Both the position numbers and the translations under genes were made by a program. From the NCBI RefSeq assembly GCF_900107235.1, contig NZ_FNPF01000010.1:1-64000 (forward strand): a stretch of DNA of 64,000 nucleotides, in the 5' to 3' direction. Within the stretch, counting starts at the first letter, position 1, and every line of letters starts with the position of its first letter. Shown piece after piece: positions 1 to 9,433 of the stretch. The notes below the pieces were generated by a model. The model did no database searches, had not been told where the DNA came from, and saw only the letters and a list, made by a program, of their open reading frames with translations. The stretch comes from Citreimonas salinaria. GTDB taxonomy: Bacteria; Pseudomonadota; Alphaproteobacteria; Rhodobacterales; Rhodobacteraceae.

Positions 1-394
1 CTTACGACACCCGCCGCTGCCATGCCTCCATCATCGACCGGCAAGCCACGCCGATCATTCCGATCCGGAAGAACGGGCGCCCCTGGAAGGAAGACAGCCC
101 GGCAGCGAAGGCTCGGAACGAGACGCTACGCGCCACGAAACACTACGGCCGGGCGTTCTGGAAGCACTGGACCGGATACCACGCCAGGAGCCGCGTGGAG
201 GCGAAGATGCGATGCCTCAAGGCATTCGGCGAGCGCATCGCCGCAAGAGATCCCGACCGCCAAACCGCCGAAATCCACATCCGCGTCGCACTCATGAACC
301 GCTTCTCAGCCCTCGGCACCGCCGAGATCGTTCGCGTGGCATGACATCAGCGGGGAAAGGGGAAGTCACGCCTTAGGCGTGAGTTACGCAACAA
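1..394 (+). mobile_element. right end of an IS5-type insertion sequence
   Basis: The window opens inside an insertion sequence. The transposase tail ends at 344 and is followed by about 50 bases that finish in a short run reading GAGTTACGCAACAA, the kind of terminal inverted repeat end seen on many alphaproteobacterial IS5-group elements. A small dyad (TCACGCC...GGCGTGA) lies just inside this end. The left end is outside the window, so target duplication cannot be checked. The exact right boundary is inferred. Confidence 0.6.
3..344 (+). CDS. IS5-family transposase, C-terminal part (5' end outside window)
   Basis: The open frame enters the window at its left edge and ends at a TGA at 342-344. 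The visible 113 residues include HASIIDRQATPIIP, RPWKEDSPAA, HARSRVEAKMRC and a tail ending RFSALGTAEIVRVA. This matches the C-terminal third of DDE transposases of the IS5 family as I know them, where the R-x-x-E-A-K segment carries the last catalytic glutamate. The protein would cut and paste its own element. Nothing in the visible part is broken, but the catalytic aspartates lie outside the window. Confidence 0.8.
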   Translation, partial: YDTRRCHASIIDRQATPIIPIRKNGRPWKEDSPAAKARNETLRATKHYGRAFWKHWTGYHARSRVEAKMRCLKAFGERIAARDPDRQTAEIHIRVALMNRFSALGTAEIVRVA

Positions 395-450
395 TACCCA
401 TCCACAGCGAAGACCTGGATTCCGCCAAAGCTGCGACGAACGAGGGGCCA

Positions 451-747
451 ATGGCGTCGGGCGACTACTTCGACGCCGGCAGCTTCGAAGATTTGCTGAC
501 ACGCATCGAGATGCATGGGAACAATCAGGTTGAACCAAAGACAATCGAGCGCCTCACACTGACGGTGGTAGCCCAGACCGGGTATTCGGCCACGACCTCG
601 GCCGGGTCGAAAGCCTACAGCGTGATACGCGAGGGCGACGAAGCGGTGTTTCAACCAGAGAAGATGTCGACCAAGCAGCTGCGCGGGTGGTTCGCACGCC
701 GCAGGCTCCAGAAGCGCCTCGAGTCCGAGATGAAAGATGCCCTCTGA
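451..747 (+). CDS. hypothetical protein, possibly truncated by the IS
   Basis: Not recognised. The frame is open from 379, inside the IS end, so the original gene may have started further upstream and been cut by the insertion. The first ATG preceded by a purine-rich stretch (GAGGGGCCA) is at 451 and gives 98 residues. The protein is charged, with a basic C-terminal helix (RGWFARRRLQKRLESEMKDA), and has no signal peptide or membrane segment. It stands alone on this strand ahead of the P19-like gene. It could be a fusion remnant rather than a functional gene. Confidence 0.4.
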   Translation: MASGDYFDAGSFEDLLTRIEMHGNNQVEPKTIERLTLTVVAQTGYSATTSAGSKAYSVIREGDEAVFQPEKMSTKQLRGWFARRRLQKRLESEMKDAL

Positions 748-910
748 TCCAGAGAAACCGTCCAGCGACAAGGCCACTACTGCGACGCGCCGGAACGTTC
801 GGGTGAGGCCGCGCCACTGTACAGGCCAGGCTGCTGGAGTCCGCGTACCCCACTGACTGGAACTGCTGCTGAATCCCGCCGTTGTCCGGGAAATGGAAGG
901 AGTTGCAGCT

Positions 911-1465
911 ATGACTAAGCAAGACGGAACCAACCCTCTCGTGCCCAGCGACGAAGGTGACAAGAAGGGGCTCGAGCTTGGCCGAGCTCAGGGCGAGGCG
1001 CTGACACGCACGCTGCGCCACATGACCGACGAGATCGCCCATGACGGGCGCGAGGTGCAATCGGGAGAGTATCTTGTCGCGTACGCCGTCGAGGAAGCCG
1101 AAGGCATGTGGGTTCCCAAGGGCGGGGACTTGGAATGGACCGAGCCCGATGACGAGAACGCGCATATCGAGGTCGCCGTTCGGGATGCAGCCGACGGGCG
1201 CCTGATCCCCGGCCTCAAGGTCGAGGCGACGGTGATCGACGGCGACGGGAAGGAGATCGGCACGCATGAACTGCCGTTCCTGTGGCACCCCTACCTGTAT
1301 CACTACGGCCGGAACTGGACGCTGCCGGCGGATGGATCCTACACCCTGAAGGTGCGCTTCGAGGCGCCAACGTTCTCGCGCCACGACGAGAAGAACGGAC
1401 GGCGCTTCCTGAAGGGGGCAGAGGTCACCTTCGACAATGTCAAGGTCGAACGCGGGCAGGACTGA
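911..1465 (+). CDS. P19/Iron_transport-domain protein without signal peptide
   Basis: The last 115 or so residues match the periplasmic P19/FetP-type iron-binding family: a start EEAEGMWVPKGGD, then LPFLWHPYLYHYGRNW, LPADGSYTLKV and RHDEKNGRRFLKG, in the order expected for that immunoglobulin-like fold. In P19 proteins, which bind iron and copper in the periplasm, the conserved His and Met or Glu residues hold the metal. Here the first 45 residues are polar and charged with no signal peptide, so export by the Sec route is not evident. The ATG at 911 is chosen because AAGGAG sits eight bases upstream; an ATG at 893 in the same frame lacks a site. No iron permease gene lies next to it. Confidence 0.7.
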   Translation: MTKQDGTNPLVPSDEGDKKGLELGRAQGEALTRTLRHMTDEIAHDGREVQSGEYLVAYAVEEAEGMWVPKGGDLEWTEPDDENAHIEVAVRDAADGRLIPGLKVEATVIDGDGKEIGTHELPFLWHPYLYHYGRNWTLPADGSYTLKVRFEAPTFSRHDEKNGRRFLKGAEVTFDNVKVERGQD

Positions 1466-1790
1466 ACGGTGCCCGCTTCGAGCAGCGCTTGGTCGGGGGC
1501 GGGGATCTACCGCCACCACCGCTTGGGCTTGCCTTGGTGCGGTTGATCCTTCAGGGGCCTGTGGCTGCCAGTCGAACAGTCGCGGGGAAAAGGCTACCCG
1601 GCTCGCGAATGGCAGCCATCCGCATCCATCGCCGCCGTCGGCCATACGGCTTAGTCACGGACTCACTGCGGTCGTGACAGGTGCGATCGCCGTGCAAGAC
1701 CCCGGCGCCGACGTTCTGGAACGGGTGTAAGGCCGCGCCGAGCTTCACCGAACCGCCATTGGTCCGCGGCGCGACCTCGGCACGGCTCGT
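1466..1790. other. 325-base intergenic stretch, nothing recognised
   Basis: Only short frames with no ribosome-binding sites or family resemblance lie here, between the P19-like gene and the converging SciP-like gene. Confidence 0.5.
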
Positions 1791-2063
1791 TCAGCGCCTG
1801 CGGAAATGCTGTATGCGCGTCGCCTTCAGAGCATTTTCACCATGGATTTCCCAGGCTTCCATCCAATGCGCCAGTTCTTCATCGCTGTAGCGTTCAGCCG
1901 CTTCCTCGGCGTGGATGAGCCCATGTCGAACCGCATTCACCACCGCTGCTTTACGCGACGCTACCCACCGCTGTGTATCCGTATCAGGCAGATCGTCTCT
2001 CGTCATCACGGAGCCGTCCAGCAACTTCACCAATCGAGGCCCTGCAGTCTTCTTCAGGCACAT
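1791..2063 (-). CDS. SciP-like (DUF1153) small DNA-binding protein
   Basis: This 90-residue protein aligns by eye along its length to SciP, the small helix-turn-helix protein that in Caulobacter binds DNA and CtrA and blocks CtrA-activated transcription. Shared landmarks are PRLVKLLDGS near the N-terminus, the segment DLPDTDTQRWVASRKAAVV, the helix-turn-helix AEEAAERYSDEELAHWMEA and the C-terminal TRIQHFRRR. It is more divergent than the SciP orthologues I know (an N-terminal MCLKKTAG and an acidic DEEL turn), so it is probably an accessory paralogue rather than the cell-cycle gene itself. It sits alone between insertion-sequence debris and a permease gene. Confidence 0.75.
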   Translation of the reverse strand: MCLKKTAGPRLVKLLDGSVMTRDDLPDTDTQRWVASRKAAVVNAVRHGLIHAEEAAERYSDEELAHWMEAWEIHGENALKATRIQHFRRR

Positions 2064-2297
2064 ACCGATCCCACCACGGCAGACGCACCCAATTGGTCAT
2101 GGTGACATTAAGGTAGGCCTAAGCGCGGGCTGGGATAAAACACGCACTTTCTGAAAATGCACCAGACGCAGTCCTCGGAGCGTAAGCGATCAGCCGGCGT
2201 CCTCTGCTACGGAGCTTGAGGCGGGAGAGATTTTGCGCGGCCGCACGGTCTTTCGTGCCGCATGCGCCAACCTGCCTCCGGGGCACCGAGCGGCGGA

Positions 2298-3536
2298 TCA
2301 TTGGCTGTCAGGAGTGGCCACGCGATCGATACCCTCGGGCTCGGTTTTGTTGCTGAGGATGAGCGCCAGGGGCCGGAGCGGCTCGAAGTGCGCCGATATG
2401 ATCGCAATGGCGATCGTCATCGGTACGGCGAGTACGGCTCCGGCGATCCCCCACATCCAGCCCCATAGCAGAAGGGCGATCAGGACCACCAGTGGCGACA
2501 GCGAGACCTTTCGGCCCTGAACGCGCGGATCGACATAGTTGCCCATGATCTGCTCGATCACGAGCAGTCCTATTCCGACGAAGACCGCGGTGCCGAGATC
2601 CTTCTGCGCGAGGGCGTAGAGTACCGGCAGAATGCCCGCGATAAGAGACCCCAGCGTCGGGATGAAACTGAGGAAGAAGGTCAGCAACGCCCAGACGATC
2701 AGAAGGTCGATGCCGAAGATCCAGAGCCACACGACGTAGAGGAACGCGGTCATCACCCCCATGATGGTGCGCGCCCAGAGGAAGCCCCGGAGTCGTTGGG
2801 CGATCGTGCGAGCCGTCTCCACCACGCCCTGTTTGGAGGAGCCGTGGGATTCATAGGCGAACTTCTTGGGCCATCGCGGTCCTTCGATCAGCATCATGAG
2901 CGTCAGAAAGAAAACCAGGACAGCGGCACCCAACGTCGTGCCGGCGGCGCTCAAAACGGTCGTGGCGTAGCTGGAGGCCCATTCAGCAAGACGCGTGGAA
3001 AGCGAACCGCCCGCCACGCCGAAGAGTTCGCCGAAGCGCGAAAGGATTTCGTCAGAACCGGTACCTGTCGTATCGTCCGCCGGAGCGTCGGCAGCCGTGT
3101 CATCCTGGGGTGATGAACCGGTCTCAGGCTGCGGCGCACCGGCGGCCGGCGCCAACTCTGCGTCATCATCCTCTTCACCGAGTGACGGCAGCAGCTCAGT
3201 CGTTTCCCCGGAGCCCAAGGGAAACCGCTCGACGACCTGCTGAGACGCGAACCAGACGCTGCCCAGGAATACAAGCAGTGCCAAGAGAATCGTTCCCATC
3301 GCAGCGACATGCCCAAGCCAGGGAAATCTGTCCGGCGCCCGCTTGGTCCCCCAGCGATCTACGGGCGCGACGAGAAGCGCGAGAAAGATCGAGAAGACGA
3401 CCGGCACGAAGAAGATTGCAGCCGCCCGCAGCATCCATCCGAGCAGAATGACGGTCATCACCGCCACGCATCCAAGCAGCATACTTCTCCAACGGGCCTT
3501 CTCATCGGGCTGAGAGGGAATGCCTGTCTTGTCCAT
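2298..3536 (-). CDS. AI-2E/PerM family integral membrane transporter
   Basis: The 412-residue protein has the plan of the AI-2 exporter (PF01594) family: two hydrophobic segments near residues 20-60, another near 72-92, a long polar insert, and a hydrophobic C-terminal half. The insert (about residues 110-170) is rich in Pro, Ala, Asp and Glu and is unusually low in complexity. The C-terminal half holds the family signature FFLSFIPTLGSLIAGILP, followed by LLVIEQIMGNYVDPRVQG. Members move diverse small molecules or ions across the inner membrane; the substrate here is unknown. GAGGT lies a few bases before the ATG. The gene is monocistronic as far as can be seen. Confidence 0.85.
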   Translation of the reverse strand: MDKTGIPSQPDEKARWRSMLLGCVAVMTVILLGWMLRAAAIFFVPVVFSIFLALLVAPVDRWGTKRAPDRFPWLGHVAAMGTILLALLVFLGSVWFASQQVVERFPLGSGETTELLPSLGEEDDDAELAPAAGAPQPETGSSPQDDTAADAPADDTTGTGSDEILSRFGELFGVAGGSLSTRLAEWASSYATTVLSAAGTTLGAAVLVFFLTLMMLIEGPRWPKKFAYESHGSSKQGVVETARTIAQRLRGFLWARTIMGVMTAFLYVVWLWIFGIDLLIVWALLTFFLSFIPTLGSLIAGILPVLYALAQKDLGTAVFVGIGLLVIEQIMGNYVDPRVQGRKVSLSPLVVLIALLLWGWMWGIAGAVLAVPMTIAIAIISAHFEPLRPLALILSNKTEPEGIDRVATPDSQ

Positions 3537-4013
3537 GATACCTCACAAATGATGTCGGCTGCAGAGCGCAGCCGGTACAGCTGTCGCGCGAAGAGGCTTC
3601 GGCCGGTACCGGGTCAACAGCCGTTCCGTGTCCGATGTTCCGTCGAAACAATCGACCATGCGTGATGGCTCGCTCCGACTGCGGCTTTGCTGTCCCGCTC
3701 TTGGAAGGCGCCCAGCGTTCGGCAGATCGCAGAATTAGGACCTGAGGTTGATCAGCGTGAAGGCAGCAGCTCAATCCTGCCTCACAACGGAAGTTTGTCA
3801 GCCCGGGTAAGGTATCCGCTGCGAGTCGCACGAGTTCATTAAGCGCGTAGCTTAGGGATCCAAAGCAACCAGCAGGTCGTCGGACGCGATGTCGCGACAG
3901 CGATCCGGCAACGGGGGCAGATCGCAGCGCACATAGTCGCCTATCCGGTCGCCGTTGCGGGTACCGGCGCATCCGCCGATCCGGCAACGCATTTCGCCGC
4001 ATTCCCGGAGAGG
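3537..4013. other. 477-base gap without a supported gene
   Basis: The stretch lies upstream of the AI-2E permease and downstream of the hydrolase, both on the minus strand. It holds open frames in several phases but none with a plausible start, codon pattern or family match. It must contain the promoter of the permease gene, which I could not assign to a consensus. Confidence 0.4.
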
Positions 4014-4835
4014 TCAGACTGCTGGCTGGCCCAAGCGTGGCTTGTCCGCCGCGCCTTCCTCCAGGAACGGACGGACGGCATCCGCCAGCTCGCGCGGCCA
4101 GAAATGACTCATGGTGTGGGCGATGCCGCTCAGGATCTTCAGCTGGCCTTTCGGCAGTAGATCCGCGACTGTCCGGGCCCACTCCTGCGATACCATCTGG
4201 TCATGCTCGCCACTGACAACCAGAGTGGGCATCCTGACCTCCTTGAGCTTCTGCGAGATGGGATAAAGCCGATAGGCGTTGAACGTGTCGTAGACGCGTC
4301 GAAACCCGGCCCTGCGATAGTCGTCGAGGAGAAGGAGCGCATCCGATTTGCTTGACGGCTCCATCCGCGAGTTCCGGATCCAGAGCTGCACCATTCGGCT
4401 TGCACCGCGATCGCCCGGTGCCGACGGGGGCCCCTGCAGCACGAGACGCTCGACGATATCCGGATGCCTGACGGCGCAGGCGACCGCCACCTGACACCCG
4501 TAGGATGTCGCTACCAGCGCGACCGGAGAGCTGCAGTAGGCCCTGACATAGGCGGCGGTGAAATCCCCCAACTCGTCGACACCGAGGGCTTGCGGGGGGC
4601 CTTCGCTGCGGCCGAAGCCTGGCTGGTCCGGCACGTGCACCTCGAAATCCTCGGCCAGTTCCCGGGCGCTCGGTGATTCAAAGCGACTGGACACACCTTG
4701 GCCGTGAATCATCACGACCGGCGTGCCGTCTCGCTTGTCTGAAGTCCGTGTGAAGGTCTTGAAGCCATTGACGTCGATGATGTGCTCGCTCAGCGGCGGG
4801 GCCGACCGGCGCGGCTCGCTCTTTGGTTTGATCAT
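4014..4835 (-). CDS. alpha/beta-hydrolase fold protein
   Basis: The 273-residue protein has a complete alpha/beta-hydrolase layout. The oxyanion-hole motif MIHGQG is at residues 42-47, the strand and turn DQPGFGRS follows at 70-77, the nucleophile elbow ATSYG places Ser111 as nucleophile, SGEHDQ gives the acid Asp212 and GIAHTMSHFW gives His240. Such proteins hydrolyse esters, C-C bonds or halides; the closest style is the meta-cleavage-product hydrolase and non-haem peroxidase group, but the substrate cannot be read from sequence. The ATG at 4835 is preferred over a longer frame because AGGGA precedes it at proper spacing and the upstream part is proline-rich noise. No signal peptide, so cytoplasmic. 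Confidence 0.85.
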   Translation of the reverse strand: MIKPKSEPRRSAPPLSEHIIDVNGFKTFTRTSDKRDGTPVVMIHGQGVSSRFESPSARELAEDFEVHVPDQPGFGRSEGPPQALGVDELGDFTAAYVRAYCSSPVALVATSYGCQVAVACAVRHPDIVERLVLQGPPSAPGDRGASRMVQLWIRNSRMEPSSKSDALLLLDDYRRAGFRRVYDTFNAYRLYPISQKLKEVRMPTLVVSGEHDQMVSQEWARTVADLLPKGQLKILSGIAHTMSHFWPRELADAVRPFLEEGAADKPRLGQPAV

Positions 4836-5193
4836 GAGTTTCCCTGATGGTGTCCGGTCTCGTTCTTTAACCGCCGTCGGCCCCACGAATGGTGTTCTGC
4901 CGTGCCGCGTCGGCGTCCGCGACTCTTCCGAGGTCGCTTGGTCCTCAAGACCTTGTGCATCCGTCGGTCCCGGCGACCTCCCTAACGGTGCTGTTGAGAC
5001 GACGGATCGCTGTTCCGGCGGCAGGCTGGGCGGCGCCGGCACCGTCCGCCCGGAGCCGCGCCGGGTTGCCCGTACGGGCGGCGTGGTATCAGGGCCGAAG
5101 CTGCAGCTTATGCATGTTCATCTATCAGGTGGGCCGGCCGACGCGTCTCATCGGCGTAAGGGTGCTCTGCAGAAACGCAACGCGAACCGGCAG
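4836..5193. other. 358-base gap without a supported gene
   Basis: This lies between the DegP terminator and the hydrolase gene. I see no RNA gene, repeat or credible coding frame. The hydrolase promoter should be in its left part. Confidence 0.4.
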
Positions 5194-5226
5194 AAAAGTG
5201 GCGCCCCGGCCCGAATCCGGGGCGCC
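5194..5226 (-). terminator. rho-independent terminator of the DegP gene
   Basis: A perfect 10-base stem (GGCGCCCCGG at 5200-5209 paired with CCGGGGCGCC at 5217-5226) with a 7-base loop is followed, read on the minus strand, by TTTT. It lies 26 bases past the DegP stop codon. Confidence 0.8.
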
Positions 5227-5252
5227 TCGGGGATGAACTCCGCCGGAGCGGA

Positions 5253-6719
5253 TCAGTCCGCGGCGTTCTCCGGGAAGGTCACCGCCCGGAAGGCGTAGCC
5301 GCCATCGCGGTAGATGCGCAGCAGCAGGGGTTCGCCCTCTTCTTCCGCGGCCGCGGCCGCTTCGCGCAGCGCAGCGACGTCCGGCACCGGCTGGCCCGCG
5401 GCCTGCACGATCACGTCGCCCTGGCGCAGACCGGCCTCGGCGGCGGGGCTTTCGGGATCGACAGACGCCACCGCCAGACCTTCGAGGTCGGAGGGAAGCC
5501 CCATCTCGCTGCGCAACTGCGGCGTCACCGGCTGGATCGCCACGCCGATCGTCGGACCGTCGGGCAGTGCGTCCTGTTCGGGTGCGGCCGGATCGGTTGA
5601 CATTCCCATGTCGGGACGCTCGCCCAGCGTGACCTCGGCCTCCTGCCGCTCACCGTCGCGCAGGTAGGTCACGGCCACCGGCTCGCCCACGGGCAGATCG
5701 GCCACCGCGAAGGTCAGCCCGCGCGGGTCCGAAACGTCCTCTCCGGCGACGGAAACGATGACGTCGCCCGCCTGCAGGCCGGCCTCGGCCGCCGGCCCGC
5801 CGGCGGTGGCGTCCGAGACAAGCACCCCGGTGGTGTCGGCCAGATCCAGCGCCTCGGCCAGTGCGTCGTCGATGCTCTGGATCTGGACGCCCAGCCAGCC
5901 GCGCTCGACGCTGCCGTCCTCGCGCAGGTCCTCGACGATACGCTGCGCGACCGCCGACGGCACGGCAAAGCCGATGCCCACGTTGCCGCCCGAGGGCGAG
6001 AAGATCGCGGTGTTCACGCCGACCACCTCGCCCGGCGCGTTGAACAGCGGCCCGCCCGAGTTGCCCGAGTTGATCGCCGCGTCGGTCTGGATGAAGTCGT
6101 CGTAGGGGCCCGAGTTGATGTCGCGCGACCGCGCCGACACGATGCCCGCGGTGACGGTGCCGCCCAGGCCGAACGGGTTGCCGATGGCGACCACCCACTG
6201 GCCGATTTTGAGATCGTCCGAGGACCCCCATTCGACCGTGGGCAGGTCCTCCTCGGCGTCGATCTTCAGCAGCGCAATGTCCGTCGCCGGGTCGGTGCCG
6301 ATCACCTCGGCGTCGTATTCACGCTCGTCGTCGAGCACGACCTGGACCTGCTCGGCGTCGGCGACCACGTGGTTGTTGGTCACGACGTAGCCGTCGGCCG
6401 AGATGATGAAGCCCGACCCCTGGCTGCGCATGGGCCCCTGCGGCTGCCGGGGCATCTGGTCGCCGAAGAAGTCATCGAAGCCCGGCGGCATTCCGGGCAT
6501 CCCCGGAGGCATCCCCGGCATGCCACCCGCGCTGGTCTGCGGCGACGGGCCGGTGGACCGGATGCCGACGACGGCGGGCAGCTTTTCCTCGACCATGGCG
6601 GTGAAATCGGCGGGCGCGGATCGCGTCGCCTCCTGCGCGGGCGCCTCGATCGCAGTCAGGGACAGGGCAAGCGCGACCGCGGCCGCGCTCATGCGGCCGG
6701 ACTTGGGCATTGGCGACAT
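5253..6719 (-). CDS. degP: Do/DegP-family periplasmic serine protease
   Basis: A 488-residue HtrA-type protease and chaperone of the envelope. A signal peptide occupies about residues 1-29 (hydrophobic stretch AAAVALALSL, cleavage after APAQ). A Met-Pro-Gly-rich linker near 66-82 precedes the trypsin-like domain. The catalytic triad is visible as His117 in TNNHVV, Asp147 in ATDIALLKI and Ser221 in GNSGGPL. Two PDZ domains follow, with GWLGV and AAEAGLQAGDV in the first and AAEAGLRQGDV in the second. Members degrade misfolded outer membrane and periplasmic proteins. The ATG at 6719 is chosen for the GGAGAT ten bases upstream; the longer frame adds an unlikely 55-residue head. A strong terminator follows the gene. 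Confidence 0.93.
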   Translation of the reverse strand: MSPMPKSGRMSAAAVALALSLTAIEAPAQEATRSAPADFTAMVEEKLPAVVGIRSTGPSPQTSAGGMPGMPPGMPGMPPGFDDFFGDQMPRQPQGPMRSQGSGFIISADGYVVTNNHVVADAEQVQVVLDDEREYDAEVIGTDPATDIALLKIDAEEDLPTVEWGSSDDLKIGQWVVAIGNPFGLGGTVTAGIVSARSRDINSGPYDDFIQTDAAINSGNSGGPLFNAPGEVVGVNTAIFSPSGGNVGIGFAVPSAVAQRIVEDLREDGSVERGWLGVQIQSIDDALAEALDLADTTGVLVSDATAGGPAAEAGLQAGDVIVSVAGEDVSDPRGLTFAVADLPVGEPVAVTYLRDGERQEAEVTLGERPDMGMSTDPAAPEQDALPDGPTIGVAIQPVTPQLRSEMGLPSDLEGLAVASVDPESPAAEAGLRQGDVIVQAAGQPVPDVAALREAAAAAEEEGEPLLLRIYRDGGYAFRAVTFPENAAD

Positions 6720-7293
6720 CGGATGATCTCCGTTGGCTTGGGATGGTCGGTGCGTGGGGGTAACGCCGCGTCTCCTCTGCCGGTTCCTCGCGCCTGCGCC
6801 AGCCTGAACAAGGGACGACCGTGCCGGCGAAGGAAGGCGATCAACATCGGCAAAGACACCCCCGATTACCGCAGCCCAAGCCACAAACGGCGCGAGGAGA
6901 TCACCAAAAACGAGTGGCGTGCTTTATCTCGCGGCACCGGTGCGGCCGGATGGCCGGCTCCACTGCCGGGGGACAAGGTGCGCCACCATTGAAGAAGCTG
7001 GAGGAAATTGACCGGAGGTTTGGCTCCGAGGTATCGCTGGTTGCAGCGCGGTCGAAGGGTAGAACGCCGCTGCACTCCGCCGCCGACCTGAGTGCTCTCG
7101 GCCGCCGGTTGTCATCATTTTGCCGGCGAAGCCGCCCTCGCCCTGCAGTAGCAGGCGAAGGATGCCGGTGATCTGGCATGCCGCTCTGATGGTAGGTAGG
7201 ATCGGGTCGCCGGCGCGGCAGCTACAGCCTGTTGGCGGTGCTCTCGCACCGGCGGCTGCAAACGGGGGCGCTGACTGCGCCCCCGGCGCCGGA
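6720..7293. other. 574-base gap without a supported gene
   Basis: The region between the DegP start and the end of the catalase pseudogene holds only short overlapping frames in all phases. It may include decayed mobile-element sequence, since neighbours on the right are disrupted, but no family could be recognised. The DegP promoter must lie in its left part. Confidence 0.4.
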
Positions 7294-8124
7294 TCAGCTC
7301 GACGACTCTGGCGGCAACGGCTTCTTCGGCGTGCTGTGGAGCCGCGGGTCGGTCTGGCCCAGCTCCGTGACGGTTTCGCCCAGCGGCTTCGGGTTGGCGA
7401 GGTATTCGAACTCACCTTTGCCGTCCGGCGCCGGACCTTTGGCCCAGCGGCCCTCGGCGCTTTCGGTTCCTTCAGAGCAGTTCCAGAACTGGTATGCGAC
7501 CTCCGACATCTCGCGGTCCTGCGGGAACGTGTCCGACGCGGGGGTGGCGCCGAGGCCGTCCGCCTCGAGTTCCTCAATGGCAGCAAGCCACTGGTTCTGG
7601 TGCATCGTGTCCCGCGCGATCAGGAACGATAGCATGTCGCGCACGCCAGGGTCGTCGGTCATCTCATAGAGGCGAGTGACCTGCAGGCGGCCCTGGCTTT
7701 CGGCCGTTACGTTGAAGCGGAAGTCGGCGAGCAGATTGCCCGACGCGATCGTGTAGCGCGAGGTCTAAGGATAGCCGACGCTGTCGGTCGGCGTGGCGCC
7801 CGAACCCGAGACGATCGCGTGCTGCGGGTTCATGCCCGCGACCAGCACGTCTTCCAGCCGCGAACCACCCATGATCGCACCGACTGCCGAATTCTTGGCG
7901 GCCTCTTCGCGGGCCTCGACGGGCGAGCTTTCGAGAAGACGTGCGATCATTGTCGCAAGCATTTCGACGTGCGCGATCTCTTCGGTGCCGATGTCCAAGA
8001 TCATGTCACGGTATTTCTGCGGCGCACGGAAGTTCCAGCCTTGGAAGAGATAGGTCATCATGACGCTGATCTCGCCCCACTGGCCGCCGAGCACCTCCTG
8101 CAGCTTTTTGGCATAGACCGGATC

Positions 8125-9433
8125 TGAACTGGCCCCCGTTTCGACCGGACACTTGGGCATAACCATGGAGGCTTAGGCATATGCCTAAGCACGTGCTTAT
8201 GTCTGACTACGAGATCATCACCGATGGCGACCGTCGGCGCCGCTGGTCTGCTGCCGAGAAGCTGCGGATCGTCGAGGAGACCCTGGAGGACGGCGCCAGC
8301 ATTTCGGTCGTCGCTCGCCGGAATGGCGTTGCTCCGAACCTGCTGTATCGTTGGCGTCGCCTGATGCTGGATGGGGGAGCCGTAGCCGTGTCCGAAGATG
8401 ACGATGTGACCAGCAATCGGGCCGTTCGCCAGATGGAAGATCGCATCCGAGAACTGGAGCGGCAGCTCGGGCGGAAGACGCTCGAGGTCGAGATCCTCAA
8501 GGAGGCTCTGGACAAAACGCGCTCAAAAAAAACGCACGTGGCTTGCGAAGTCGCAGCCGAAGGACGGTTTCCGGTGAAGGTCGTGGCCGAGACTTTGGGC
8601 GTCTCCCGATCCAACCTCCATGCTCGCCTGACCGGGAGCGCAAAGCCGCGTCGGCGCTATCATAAAGCGCAAGACGCGGCCGTCCTGCCGCTGATCACAG
8701 CGCTGGTCGCGGCGCGCCCGACCTACGGCTACCGCCGCATCACGGCGCTCCTGAACCGCCAGCTCCGGGCGGAGGGCGGCGCGCCCATCAACCATAAGCG
8801 CGTCTACCGCATCATGCAGGCGCACAACCTTCTGCTGGCTCGCAGATATACCGAGCGGCCGGAACTGACCCATGAGGGCAAGGTCGTGACTATGCGCTCG
8901 AATATCCGCTGGTGCTCGGATGGGTTCGAGTTCACCTGCTGGAGCGGCGAGATCATCAGGGGCGCGTTCATCATCGACGCGCACGACAGGGAAATCATCT
9001 CTGGCGAGCCGTGGTGAATGCCGGCATCAGTGGCTCGGACATCCGCGACATGATGTTGGAGGCGGTCGAGCAGCGGTTCAGAGCCTACAGGACACATCAT
9101 CCAGTCAAAATGCTGAGCGACAATGGCTCGCCTTACATCGCGAAGGAGACACGCATCTTCGCCCGCCAGATCGGCCTGAAGCCCTGCTTTACGCCCGTGA
9201 AGAGCCCGCAGAGCAACGGCATCTCGGAAGCTTTCGTGAAGACGCTGAAGCGGGACTACGTCCATGTGACGCCGCTACCGGATGCCGCCACAGTCCTCGA
9301 ATTGATCGCCGGATGGTTCGAGGACTACAACGACAACCACCCGCACTCAGGGCTGAAGGTGCGCTCGCCACGCGACTTCATCGCAGCTCAAACCGCAACT
9401 GCCTGAGTGTCCGGCGAAACGGGGGCAAGACTA
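8125..9433 (+). mobile_element. IS3-family insertion sequence, 1309 bp, inside katN
   Basis: The ends are defined by imperfect terminal inverted repeats: left TGAACTGGCCCCCGTTTCG, right (reversed) TAGTCTTGCCCCCGTTTCG, each continuing into CCGGACACT. The element is flanked by a perfect 5-base direct repeat, GGATC at 8120-8124 and again at 9434-9438, which occurs only once in the reconstructed catalase gene. That duplication proves insertion at this site. It carries one transposase frame pair on the plus strand. Confidence 0.92.
8181..9406 (+). pseudogene. IS3-family transposase (orfA-orfB), frameshifted
   Basis: The first part is the IS3 OrfA: a helix-turn-helix (KLRIVEETLEDGASISVVAR) and a leucine-zipper-like helix (LERQLGRKTLEVEILKEALD). 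At 8525-8532 a run of eight A residues marks the usual programmed frameshift zone, but here the frame passes straight into OrfB (GRFPVKVVAETLGVSRSNLH, then the HTH_21 segment RPTYGYRRI). OrfB breaks near 9000: after AFIIDAHDREII one base is missing and the core continues in the next frame (WRAVVNAGISGSDI, LSDNGSPY with the second Asp, SPQSNGISEAFVKTLKRDY with the Glu). The start is either ATG 8181 or ATG 8199. With the shift the full DDE enzyme is not made by ordinary translation. Confidence 0.85.
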
